Shown here: in pieces, positions 1 through 7,306 of the stretch
How positions within the stretch are numbered: the first letter of the stretch is position 1
Layout of the letters: each line of letters begins with the position of its first letter
NCBI GenBank assembly: GCA_905233455.1
Contig: CAJOES010000004.1
Span: forward strand, 1 to 36,929
DNA from: an uncultured Synergistales bacterium
GTDB lineage: Bacteria; Synergistota; Synergistia; Synergistales; Aminobacteriaceae
Reading direction: 5' to 3'
DNA: 36,929 nt
The notes under the pieces: generated by a model
What the model saw: the letters and a program-made list of their open reading frames with translations, nothing else
Told to the model about the DNA's origin: nothing
Databases searched by the model: none
Program-made: the position numbers and the translations under genes

Positions 1-121
1 CGTCGTAGTACATATCATCAATATCCATATCTATATTGTCATTTACTACGGCAAATGCGGACGACACAGCAAATATCACCGCCAGCACAGAAAGAAAAAC
101 TACATAAATTTTTCTGTTCAA
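1..121 (-). CDS. Secreted hypothetical protein, 5' part only (runs off window start)
   Basis: Too short for the ORF track. On the minus strand a strong ribosome site (GGAGG) sits 8 nt before a TTG codon, and 40 codons stay open to the window edge. The translation begins MNRKIYVVFLSVLAVIFAV and reaches SSAFA, a classic Sec signal peptide (basic N-region, hydrophobic core, AxA-type cleavage site). An acidic Asp/Asn/Ile/Met-rich stretch follows (VVNDNIDMDIDD). The product is therefore probably exported. The mature part is outside the window, so no family can be named. TTG is chosen as the start because of the ideal spacing to GGAGG and because the signal peptide begins exactly there. It is transcribed away from tmcAL. 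Confidence 0.7.
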   Translation of the reverse strand, partial: MNRKIYVVFLSVLAVIFAVSSAFAVVNDNIDMDIDDMYYD

Positions 122-451
122 AATCTTTTCCTCCTTTATCAAAACAAAAACAGTTTCATTAAACTTTATTCTAAATACCTTTATCCTTCCCTGTTAAAGT
201 CCGTCCTTCCCCTATAAGGACAGACCATTAACGCAAATATTTTCTGAACTGTATATTCACCTCCTGCTATATTCCTTCAACTGTCCTTATGATGTGCTGT
301 CGGAATATAATTTTTCATTTTCATTTTCGGGCGGAAGACCTGAAGTTTAAGGACAGTATTTAATGTTTATGTACGCCGTAATGACGAAAATTATACACGC
401 AGAAACCAGCAAAACGCAATCATAAGCCCTTTTATGCGGTATATTATCCGA
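122..451. other. Intergenic region between divergent genes, no convincing CDS
   Basis: About 330 bp of AT-rich DNA separates the secreted protein (minus) from tmcAL (plus). I see no supported gene. It holds three copies of a TAAGGACAG-type motif (separate entry). It also holds an orphan ribosome-site-like CAGGAGGTG on the minus strand (complement of 258-266), followed only by a ten-codon GTG-started frame. Promoters for both flanking genes should lie here, but no good -35/-10 pair stands out. The plus-strand TTATAC at 391-396 is only a weak -10 candidate. Confidence 0.5.
214..356. repeat. Three copies of (A/T)TAAGGACAG, two direct and one inverted, about 67 bp apart
   Basis: ATAAGGACAG lies at 214-223, its exact reverse complement CTGTCCTTAT at 281-290, and TTAAGGACAG at 347-356. 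Starts are 67 and 66 bp apart, so the copies are regularly placed in the spacer between two divergent genes. The arrangement suits a regulator-binding array or a remnant of a dispersed repeat. The role is not known. Confidence 0.5.
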
Positions 452-1594
452 ATGAAAAACGTTACTGGAATTATCGCAGAACTGAATCCCCTGCACAACG
501 GACATGAAGCACTAATATCTTCAGCCGTCTCAAAGTCAGAAGCATGTATAGTGATACTCTCCTCAAACTTCACGCAGAGAGGCAGCCCGGCAATCACAGG
601 CAAATTCACGCGGGCAGCAATGGCCGTGAATGCAGGCGCGGATCTCGTGATTGAACTTCCGTTCCTGTTCGCATGTTCCGCAGGTCAGGACTTCGCACGG
701 GGAGCAGTGGGACTTCTAGCACGCACGCACATAGCCGACCGCATCACATTCGGCATGGAGAACCCCGAATATCCCTTCAGCACTCTTCTTGACGCTCTTG
801 ACTCTCCGGAATATTCGCGGGCACTAAGGCAGGAATTAGGCCGGGGGGCATCATACCCGAAAGCTAGTGCTCTGGCTCTGGAATGTATTTTGCCGGGCAG
901 CAGTGAGTTCATCTCGAAGCCCAACAACATGCTTGCAGTGTCGTACATGCGGGAAATACGGAAGAATCATTACGGGCTTGAAGTTATGCCGGTAAAGCGT
1001 GATGGGGCAGTATCCAGCAGAATTATACGTGAAGATATGCGCGCCAATCTCGGAATGATTCCGCAATATTCGCGTGAACTGCTGTTATGCGCGGAATGTG
1101 AAGGAAGGCTGTGTGATGATGGCAGGTTGTGGCCGTTATTGCAGGGAGTATTCATCAGGAACAGTGCTGAAGACTTGCGGAAGGTTTACGGCATTGATGA
1201 GGGGATTGAAGGGCTTATGCTCAGACACTGGAGAGACGCTAAAGGGCTTGATGACTTCATCGGGCGGTGCGTATGCGCAAGATATACACGTGCGCATATT
1301 CGCAGGAGGCTGATATATATTCTTCTTGGCCTTGACCGCTGGGAAGTTTCCGGAGCTTTAAGGGCCGGCGTTCCGTATGCCAGGGTTCTGGCGTTCAATG
1401 CAAAAGGCAGAAAGTTATTGCGGGAATGTGCGGACAGATCCGAAGTGAAGGTCATTACGCGTCTTGCTGATGCTGAAGGAAGGACAGGAAAATATTTTGC
1501 TGGTGTAGAGTTCAGAGCCTCGCAGGTGTATGAACTGCTGATGAACAATCCCGACATGAACAGAGAAACTCACAGAGTGCTACAATTCCCCTAA
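452..1594 (+). CDS. tmcAL: tRNA(Met) cytidine acetate ligase (TmcAL family)
   Basis: A cytoplasmic RNA-modifying enzyme of the nucleotidyltransferase-fold TmcAL family. The family activates acetate with ATP and transfers it to the wobble cytidine of elongator tRNA-Met. The N-terminus GIIAELNPLHNGHEALI carries the family HxGH nucleotide-binding signature, and ILSSNFTQRGSPAI and IELPF follow in the expected order. The length (380 aa from the chosen start) is normal for the family. I chose the second in-frame ATG (452) because family members start one or two residues before the GII strand; the ORF-track ATG at 434 adds six residues. Neither start has a clear Shine-Dalgarno. It is followed after 26 bp by the DUF5693 gene on the same strand. 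Confidence 0.88.
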   Translation: MKNVTGIIAELNPLHNGHEALISSAVSKSEACIVILSSNFTQRGSPAITGKFTRAAMAVNAGADLVIELPFLFACSAGQDFARGAVGLLARTHIADRITFGMENPEYPFSTLLDALDSPEYSRALRQELGRGASYPKASALALECILPGSSEFISKPNNMLAVSYMREIRKNHYGLEVMPVKRDGAVSSRIIREDMRANLGMIPQYSRELLLCAECEGRLCDDGRLWPLLQGVFIRNSAEDLRKVYGIDEGIEGLMLRHWRDAKGLDDFIGRCVCARYTRAHIRRRLIYILLGLDRWEVSGALRAGVPYARVLAFNAKGRKLLRECADRSEVKVITRLADAEGRTGKYFAGVEFRASQVYELLMNNPDMNRETHRVLQFP

Positions 1595-1620
1595 AAATTT
1601 ACAGGAGATGCGTTATTTAT

Positions 1621-3480
1621 ATGTCAAGAAAAATTTTTGCATGTGTATTCTTTCTGGCTGTAACTGCATGTGCGTTTTACGGCCTTTGCCCCCGCGTTAA
1701 ACTTGAAGCAGAAAATAACAACGTCGCAATCATGGCAGATTACCGAGAAATATCAACGCTGGCGAAAAATTCCGGGCTTTCCGTCGATGACGCTATAGCC
1801 GTACTCATACGGAACGGCGTAACAGGAATGATGGTCAGCGAGCTTACCGGCGACAACATAGAGCACGGAGTCGGCCAGGCAGAGATCAAGACGATACGAG
1901 ACCCCGAAAGAGGCACGGAAGGCACAGCAATATCAATTTCCCAGGCAAGCCCGCACAACGAACTCCTCAATAAATGGTTACGGATAAGATTTGCGCTGTC
2001 AGATGACAGCACCGGCCCGGTAATACTTCCCATGCCGACAAACATGCTCAGGAACTCCGGAATCATTCCCGACATTGACGGGCTTGAAGCCGCAAAACGT
2101 TCCGGACTGCACATATTCTACCGGCCAGCACCGTCTCCCGGCCATCTCTCCGAACGCGCTTCCGTCATGCTCCGTGAGGTGAATGCGAAATACCCCGTGA
2201 GTCTGTTCTCTCCTTCAGGCGAATACGTTTCAGGTTATCCCGATGTCAGCAAAATGTCCCGTGCGGCACATGAACTTCATATCCCCGTTGCCGCAATAGA
2301 GTTTTCCCGGCAGGTTGGCGAGGCACAGCTCAACGCACAGTCATCACCGTTATTGATGCCCCTGCACAGCGTAACGAATGAGGAAATGACTGCAAGGCGC
2401 ATATCCCGCAGTGCATTACGGGACAGGCTGATACGTGCGGCGGTTGAACGTTCCGTGAGGTTACTGCTGTTACGGACCGCCCCCCCTAACACGTCAAACT
2501 TTCTGTTTCAGGATTTCGCGGAGGAAGTCAGGCTTCTCGGCGAGGGCTTGAAGTCCCGCGGCTATAATCTCGTGTGGCCTGAACCAGTGTTCTACGGTGC
2601 GGATCTTCACGCGAGCATATTCACGGCATGGGCATTATCGGCAGTTCTTATGTTCTGTTTATGGCGGTATCTTGTGCGTATGGGCATGAACGGCAACAGG
2701 ACATGCGGAATAATATTTGCGTGTGCGGATATAGTTCTTGCGCTTGGGATATTCTTTGTGCCGTCAGCTGCGAGATTGGCCGGTGCGCTTACAGCCCCGT
2801 TGATCGCGGTTGAAGCCTCACTGCTGGCAATGGACAGCAACAGGAGCAGAAATATTCTTGTATCGTTCGTGTTCGCGGTGGTGTGCGGCCTGGCTCTTGC
2901 GTCATATTTCAGCACAACAAGGTACATGCTAAGGCTTGCGACGTTCTCAGGCGTGAAACTGACTCTGATACTTCCTCCGGTTCTGGTTCTTCTGCATGAT
3001 CTCAAGAGACGCATACACCCCGAAGGACTGACAGAGATTCTTTCGCGTCCGCCGTTATGGGGTGAACTTGTGCTGATAGGGACTCTTCTTGTTGGTGTAG
3101 GGTTAATCATATTCAGGAGCGGCAATGTGGCATTCATACCGGGCTTTGAGGCAGTGATACGCAATACCCTTGAGCGTGTATTGATACTCCGGCCAAGAAC
3201 CCGTGAAGTATTCATCGGTTATCCGTCAGTATTGTTATTGTGCTATCTGGTGAGGAACAAACTTTTTGCCCATTACCGTGAAATCTTCAGGATAGGCGTT
3301 GCGCTGGGTTTCTCGTCGGTGGTAAACAGCTTCTGCCACTTTCACACGCCGTTAATGTTAATCCTTCTGCGTGAGTTTAATGGGTTATGGACGGGCTTAA
3401 TCGTCGGGCTTATTGCTGTATGTCTGGTGAAGTTCGTCGTAATCCCGTTATTGCGTCTGATACGTCCCGTAATATCATGA
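1621..3480 (+). CDS. DUF5693 family polytopic membrane protein
   Basis: A 619-aa protein with one N-terminal membrane segment (residues about 5-24), a large presumably extracytoplasmic domain (about 30-330), and then a run of hydrophobic segments to the C-terminus. This fits DUF5693, seen in Firmicutes and Synergistota next to csaB. Its biochemical role is not established. Pairing with csaB suggests a part in cell-wall polymer or S-layer anchoring, which is inference. An AGGAG lies 13 nt before the ATG, rather far. The stop overlaps the csaB start (ATGA), so the two are translationally coupled. A run of seven C's near 2479-2485 encodes a Pro-Pro pair and resembles the arm of the palindrome in csaB. 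Confidence 0.8.
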   Translation: MSRKIFACVFFLAVTACAFYGLCPRVKLEAENNNVAIMADYREISTLAKNSGLSVDDAIAVLIRNGVTGMMVSELTGDNIEHGVGQAEIKTIRDPERGTEGTAISISQASPHNELLNKWLRIRFALSDDSTGPVILPMPTNMLRNSGIIPDIDGLEAAKRSGLHIFYRPAPSPGHLSERASVMLREVNAKYPVSLFSPSGEYVSGYPDVSKMSRAAHELHIPVAAIEFSRQVGEAQLNAQSSPLLMPLHSVTNEEMTARRISRSALRDRLIRAAVERSVRLLLLRTAPPNTSNFLFQDFAEEVRLLGEGLKSRGYNLVWPEPVFYGADLHASIFTAWALSAVLMFCLWRYLVRMGMNGNRTCGIIFACADIVLALGIFFVPSAARLAGALTAPLIAVEASLLAMDSNRSRNILVSFVFAVVCGLALASYFSTTRYMLRLATFSGVKLTLILPPVLVLLHDLKRRIHPEGLTEILSRPPLWGELVLIGTLLVGVGLIIFRSGNVAFIPGFEAVIRNTLERVLILRPRTREVFIGYPSVLLLCYLVRNKLFAHYREIFRIGVALGFSSVVNSFCHFHTPLMLILLREFNGLWTGLIVGLIAVCLVKFVVIPLLRLIRPVIS

Positions 3481-4484
3481 GGCGTTACCGTGCAGCATTG
3501 CTGGGGTATTACGGCTTCGGCAATCTAGGTGATGAGCTGCTTCTTCGTGCATGTCTTGAGCTGTTCGGCAGGTACGGTCTTGAACGCGAAAATATTATAG
3601 TGCTGTCGAATGCTCCGGAAGATACATCAGGAACTTTCGGTGTTGCGTCGGTCAGCAGGTGGCGTTACCGTGATGTTGCGAGGGTACTGCGTCAAAGTGA
3701 TTCTCTTGTGCTTGGAGGCGGAGGACTCTTTCAGGACACTACAAGCGTGATGTCTTGCGTATGGTATTGGGGCATTGTGCGTCTGGCGAAATTTCTCGGC
3801 TGTAAGGTTTTTGCGCTGGGTCAGTCGATCGGGCCGCTGAAGTCCGGACTCTCCCGAATGCTTGCAGGTGATGCGCTGAGGGTCTGCAGGAAAGTTCATG
3901 TGCGTGATGATGCCTCATTAAGGATTGCGGAGTCTCTGAAGTGCCGTGATGTGATTCCCGGCGGGGACTTGGTGATGACGCTGAAACCCCGCACAGGTGA
4001 TACCCCTCTTCATTTCCCCCCTAACTTAGGGGGGACGATAGGGGGTAACGACACATGCAGAATCAAAAAGGGAATAATGCTCCTCAATCTAAGGCCGTGC
4101 GCAGAACTGCAACATTACACGGATATTATTGCACCCCATATCGGCGCAGACACAATCGGCGCGGCACTGTCAGATGAGGACATGAAGGCTCTTGCGTCAT
4201 TGAAGCTCTCACGTGTGGTACGCATTAAGACTCTCGGCGAAGCTCAAGAATTATGGGCTGATGCGTGTTCGGCTGTCGGTATGCGTCTGCATTTCGGCGT
4301 ATTGTCCCGGATATTCCGGACTCCTCTGGCACTCATGCCCTATGACGTTAAGGTCAGAGAATTCGCGGGACAGTCCGGAGTCCCCTGCATTGACGGTGAA
4401 TGGCTTGAACCTGTAATGCCACGTGAAATCCCTGAAGATGACTGCAATGCTGAAGGGATTTGCCGTGAAATCATTTCGCTATGA
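3477..4484 (+). CDS. csaB: Polysaccharide pyruvyl transferase CsaB
   Basis: Family members add a pyruvyl ketal to secondary cell-wall polysaccharide so that SLH-domain surface proteins can bind. The N-terminus carries the family hallmark ALLGYYGFGNLGDELLL, followed by SLVLGGGGLFQD and KVFALGQSIGPL. The C-terminus has SAVGMRLHFGVLS and PYDVKV, all typical. The length is 335 aa. The start at 3477 overlaps the DUF5693 stop by 4 bp; the longer ORF-track start lacks support. Residues about 176-192 (TPLHFPPNLGGTIGGND) are an insertion encoded by a near-palindromic DNA element between two conserved blocks (see the repeat entry). Cytoplasmic enzyme. Confidence 0.9.
   Translation: MRRYRAALLGYYGFGNLGDELLLRACLELFGRYGLERENIIVLSNAPEDTSGTFGVASVSRWRYRDVARVLRQSDSLVLGGGGLFQDTTSVMSCVWYWGIVRLAKFLGCKVFALGQSIGPLKSGLSRMLAGDALRVCRKVHVRDDASLRIAESLKCRDVIPGGDLVMTLKPRTGDTPLHFPPNLGGTIGGNDTCRIKKGIMLLNLRPCAELQHYTDIIAPHIGADTIGAALSDEDMKALASLKLSRVVRIKTLGEAQELWADACSAVGMRLHFGVLSRIFRTPLALMPYDVKVREFAGQSGVPCIDGEWLEPVMPREIPEDDCNAEGICREIISL
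4001..4047. repeat. In-frame palindromic element inserted in csaB
   Basis: CCCCCCTAA (4016-4024) and TTAGGGGGG (4026-4034) form a perfect 9-bp inverted repeat around a single C. Outer TACCCC (4001-4006) and GGGGGTA (4041-4047) make a second, wider pair. The element is in frame and codes for HFPPNLGGTIGG, a stretch that looks foreign to the CsaB fold. This is the pattern of a selfish palindromic element tolerated within a coding region, comparable in concept to Rickettsia palindromic elements. Mobility is inferred, not shown. Confidence 0.65.
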
Positions 4485-4496
4485 TAAAATTTGCAC

Positions 4497-5573
4497 ATGG
4501 ACAAGCGCAGGATTAACGAAATAGGATTAAGGTATGTAGAGAGCCTGAAACTTTACGAGGAATACGCCTCAAGAATACGCAATCTCATTCAGGATTTGGT
4601 TGAAATTGAGGGAGTTGAATTTTACGCTATTGAAGGCTGGGCAGAACCTCCCGCAGAACTTTTGCGCATACTCTCATCGCTTGAAGAAAAAGATCTGTCC
4701 GGTGTTGATCTTGTTACTATAAGGGTATTATTGCGTTTCCCTGAAGATGTCCTCAGAATTGAGGAGCTTGTGAAATCAGAATTCCAGATTGATGATACTC
4801 GTTCAGTTCCCTCAAGCGGACTGGAAGATCCTTACCGTTTCGGTTATCCCGCTGTAGTGTATATCCTTGCGCTGTCGGAATCCCGGTCATCTCTGCGGGA
4901 ATGGGCAAAGTATAAGGATTTGAGCTTCAGGCTTGAGTTGCGTACAATGCTTCAGGAGGCATGGGCTACGATATTCCCGAAAGTCAATCAGACGGTAGGC
5001 ACGCTGTCAGAGAAGAAATTAACCCGTGAGCTTGTGCTTCTTGCAGCACTGCTTGAGAAAGCAGATCAGGGGTTCTTGACTTTGCGCAACGAGATCAAGG
5101 ACGAGGCACTTTTAGTCCCGCCGTCAAACCAGCTCGGCAACAAAAAACAGGAAGCTGTTAATGCCGAAAAACTATTTACCGATGAAGAGCTGTATAACCT
5201 TTTCCGTGATGATCCTTCACTTCTTGGCCGCTGGAATGCCGTAACGATTGAGGCGGGATTCCCGGAATTCACGCCGAGTGCCGATTATCTTCGCGAGAGT
5301 TTTTCGCACCTGTGCAATATTCTCAGGGTTTCGGGAATTGATACGCTTTCGGATGTCAAGAAATTTCTTGCCGACATGGAGAATGACAGCAAAGGACTTC
5401 AGCAGCTCAAGACCATTCATGATACTTTCAGGCAAAATGCAAACTGGCGTATGGATCCTTTCTCCGCATTGTTCCTTCTTGTACTGAATTTCAGGTGGGA
5501 AGAATTACGGTATAAGGATTTAGTGAAACTGAACATAAAGAAAGGTTCAGACAGAATCAGCGGCATAGATTAA
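4497..5573 (+). CDS. RelA/SpoT-like domain protein with degraded catalytic motifs
   Basis: A 358-aa soluble protein. Residues about 65-165 resemble the (p)ppGpp synthetase fold: VDLVTIRVLLRF matches the DLxxIRV strand with its metal-binding Asp (D71), followed by FGYPAVVYIL and LELRTMLQEAWA, which echo GYRSLH and EIQIRTxxQxxWA. However, the loop Arg and His of GYRSLH are replaced (P118, V120-V121), and the catalytic Glu aligns with R145. Synthetase activity is therefore doubtful. The C-terminal 190 residues are helical and unrecognised. The ATG at 4497 is preferred to the ORF-track TTG; no Shine-Dalgarno is visible. It sits between csaB and plsY on the same strand. It could be a regulatory pseudo-enzyme, or an enzyme of changed specificity. 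Confidence 0.6.
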   Translation: MDKRRINEIGLRYVESLKLYEEYASRIRNLIQDLVEIEGVEFYAIEGWAEPPAELLRILSSLEEKDLSGVDLVTIRVLLRFPEDVLRIEELVKSEFQIDDTRSVPSSGLEDPYRFGYPAVVYILALSESRSSLREWAKYKDLSFRLELRTMLQEAWATIFPKVNQTVGTLSEKKLTRELVLLAALLEKADQGFLTLRNEIKDEALLVPPSNQLGNKKQEAVNAEKLFTDEELYNLFRDDPSLLGRWNAVTIEAGFPEFTPSADYLRESFSHLCNILRVSGIDTLSDVKKFLADMENDSKGLQQLKTIHDTFRQNANWRMDPFSALFLLVLNFRWEELRYKDLVKLNIKKGSDRISGID

Positions 5574-5589
5574 CAGGAGGAAAAGAAAA

Positions 5590-6222
5590 ATGATGCGCAG
5601 TATGATTTTATGGGGGATAGTCTCATACATTATAGGCTCGTTCCCTACAGGCTATGTAGTAACGAAACTCTTTCACCGCGATGAATCCGGAAAGCTCGAC
5701 CGTCTCGACATAAGGACTATAGGCTCTCATGCAACCGGCGCAACAAACGTCCGGCGCGCTATGGGTTCTGCATGGTCATGGTTCACGGCAGTAGTTGATA
5801 TGCTGAAGGGTGCGTTTGCGCTGCTTCTTGCGGCTCATCTCGTCCCTGCAGAATCTCAGGAGGCAGTAATGGCTCTGTCTGCATTCATGGTCGTTATCGG
5901 GCACAATTACCCGGTGTGGCTTGGGTTTCACGGCGGAAAGGGAGTTGCTACTACTTACGGTACGCTGTTCTTCATATGGCCGTATGAATCTTTTGCTGTT
6001 GTACTTATGTGCGCGGCTGTAATGTTCGCGGTAAGGCATATCACGCACTATGCTTCCCTTGCGTCAATGCTATCACTTATAGCCATGCCTATATTCTTTG
6101 CTATGCTGGGTGCTCCGGGCGTGTTTATCCTGATCTCTGCAATACTGGCAGTATTATGCGTCTTCAGGCACAGAACCAACATAGTACGGCTGATGCACGG
6201 AACGGAAAACAAACTGAAGTAG
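5590..6222 (+). CDS. plsY: Glycerol-3-phosphate acyltransferase PlsY
   Basis: An integral membrane enzyme that transfers an acyl group from acyl phosphate to glycerol 3-phosphate, the first step of phospholipid making with PlsX. Family motifs are in order: IGSFPTGYVVTKLF near the N-terminus, GATNVRRAMG, then GHNYPVWLGFHGGKGVATTYG. There are about five membrane segments in 210 aa, a normal length. AGGAGG lies 9 nt before the first of two tandem ATG codons. The gene follows the RelA-like ORF by 16 bp and ends the plus-strand run just before a hairpin terminator. Confidence 0.95.
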   Translation: MMRSMILWGIVSYIIGSFPTGYVVTKLFHRDESGKLDRLDIRTIGSHATGATNVRRAMGSAWSWFTAVVDMLKGAFALLLAAHLVPAESQEAVMALSAFMVVIGHNYPVWLGFHGGKGVATTYGTLFFIWPYESFAVVLMCAAVMFAVRHITHYASLASMLSLIAMPIFFAMLGAPGVFILISAILAVLCVFRHRTNIVRLMHGTENKLK

Positions 6223-6233
6223 AATTGAATGCA

Positions 6234-6266
6234 GGCTCCCGTAAATAATGCGGGGGCTATATTTTT
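6234..6266 (+). terminator. Rho-independent terminator after plsY
   Basis: GCTCCCG (6235-6241) pairs with CGGGGGC (6251-6257), with one G-U pair, around a 9-nt loop, and is followed by a T-rich tail (TATATTTTTA). It sits 12 bp after the plsY stop and overlaps the selD stop codon, separating two convergent operons. On the minus strand no T tract follows the stem, so it is a poorer terminator for selD. Confidence 0.75.
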
Positions 6267-7306
6267 ATCCTCCCGGAACCCGGAACAAACTCACCGACAA
6301 TTTCAGCTCTCTCAAAACCTTTAAGCCTCGCATGATTCAGTATCTCTTCCGCGCTGTCAGGACTCACGGCAAGCAGTAATCCTCCCGAAGTCTGCGGATC
6401 AAATATCACGTCCATGATTGTGCGTTCGCATGTGCCGTCGATGAATCCCTCATAGGCATCACGATTCCTGTAGCTCCCTTCAGGTATCAGCCCCATGTCT
6501 GCAAGCTCCTGAACTCCCGCGATAACCGGAAGACTCTGCGCGAATATCCTGCAGTCCAGATTGTCCCCAAGCATGTCCAGCAGATGACCGGCAAGCCCGA
6601 AGCCGGTAACGTCCGTAGCCGCATGAACCTTAGCGTGAAGACCGTCCGGAAGGGATAACATGTTCAGTGCTGTCATGCTGTGCATTGCTTCAGTTATCGT
6701 TGACTCGTCCTCTGTCATGTCAGCCTTGATTGCTGTAACAGCTATTCCTGTACCAAGCGGTTTGGTCAGTATCAATTTATCCCCCGGCAATGCCCCGGTA
6801 GTCCGCCACAATCTGCCCTTCTCCGTCTCTCCGTACACAACGAGGCCGTATTTAGGTTCGGAGTCCTGTACGCTGTGCCCCCCGGCAAGAAACGCCCCGG
6901 CACTCCTTACGCGCTCAAATCCTCCCTCAAGCACACGGCTCAATACGTCAAGCCCCAGAGTGTCCGCAGGGAAACATACGACATTAAGCGCAACAACCGG
7001 CCTTCCTCCCATAGCGAATACGTCGCTGATAGAATTTGCCGCCGCAATCTGCCCCCACGTGAACGGGTCATCTGATACGGGCGTGATGAAATCTACGGTG
7101 AGAATACCCAGCCGACCGCCGTCGAACTCAAACACTGCCGCATCTTCTCCGCTGTTCCATGTTGCCGAGATTCTTTCGCCGTAAACTTGAGGAATGTTCG
7201 CAAGTACTTTATTGAGATCCGCCGGACCTATCTTAGCCGCTCACCCGCTGGAGTGTGATAGCTCGGTTAATCTCTTCTTCTCGTTCTGTGAATCACCGCA
7301 TGACAC
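6257..7306 (-). CDS. selD: Selenophosphate synthetase SelD, itself a selenoprotein (UGA = Sec22)
   Basis: Makes selenophosphate from selenide and ATP, the selenium donor for tRNA-Sec and for the molybdenum-hydroxylase selenium cofactor. The ORF track begins at an internal GTG (7135) and misses the active site. Extending the frame upstream gives LTELSHSSG-UGA-AAKIGPADLNKVL, where UGA (7243-7241) falls exactly at the catalytic Cys/Sec, then GERISATWNSGEDAAVFEFDGG running straight into the ORF. The start is GTG 7306, with GGAGG 9 nt upstream, giving 349 aa including Sec22. Downstream motifs VDFITPVSDDPFTWGQIAAANSISDVFAMGG and FDPQTSGGLL are typical. It overlaps the selB stop by 14 bp. A candidate SECIS hairpin follows the UGA. 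Confidence 0.95.
7215..7243 (-). promoter_or_regulatory. Sec UGA codon and bacterial SECIS hairpin in selD
   Basis: UGA is at 7243-7241. Starting 12 nt later, AGGUCC (7229-7224) pairs with GGAUCU (7220-7215) with one G-U pair, closing a GGC loop. The loop begins 18 nt after the UGA, and its first two bases are G. Both features fit the published bacterial SECIS rule (loop about 16-37 nt after UGA, G among the first two loop bases). This is the site where SelB would bind. Confidence 0.7.

Noticed and set aside
229-266. Small leader peptide on the minus strand after CAGGAGGTG
   Set aside because: The only nearby start is a GTG inside the ribosome site itself, giving ten codons; too weak to call.
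2475-2495. Run of seven C's followed by TAAC in the DUF5693 gene, sharing CCCCCCTAAC with the csaB palindrome
   Set aside because: There is no complementary arm nearby; with one shared 10-mer it cannot be called a second copy of the element.
2607-3215. 202-aa minus-strand ORF opposite the DUF5693 gene
   Set aside because: It is antisense to a recognised gene, has no family features and is a shadow of the codon usage.
6257-7135. SelD as a truncated or broken gene, as the ORF track suggests
   Set aside because: The frame continues upstream through a single UGA located at the known Cys/Sec site, with a good start and a SECIS-like hairpin; it is an intact selenoprotein.
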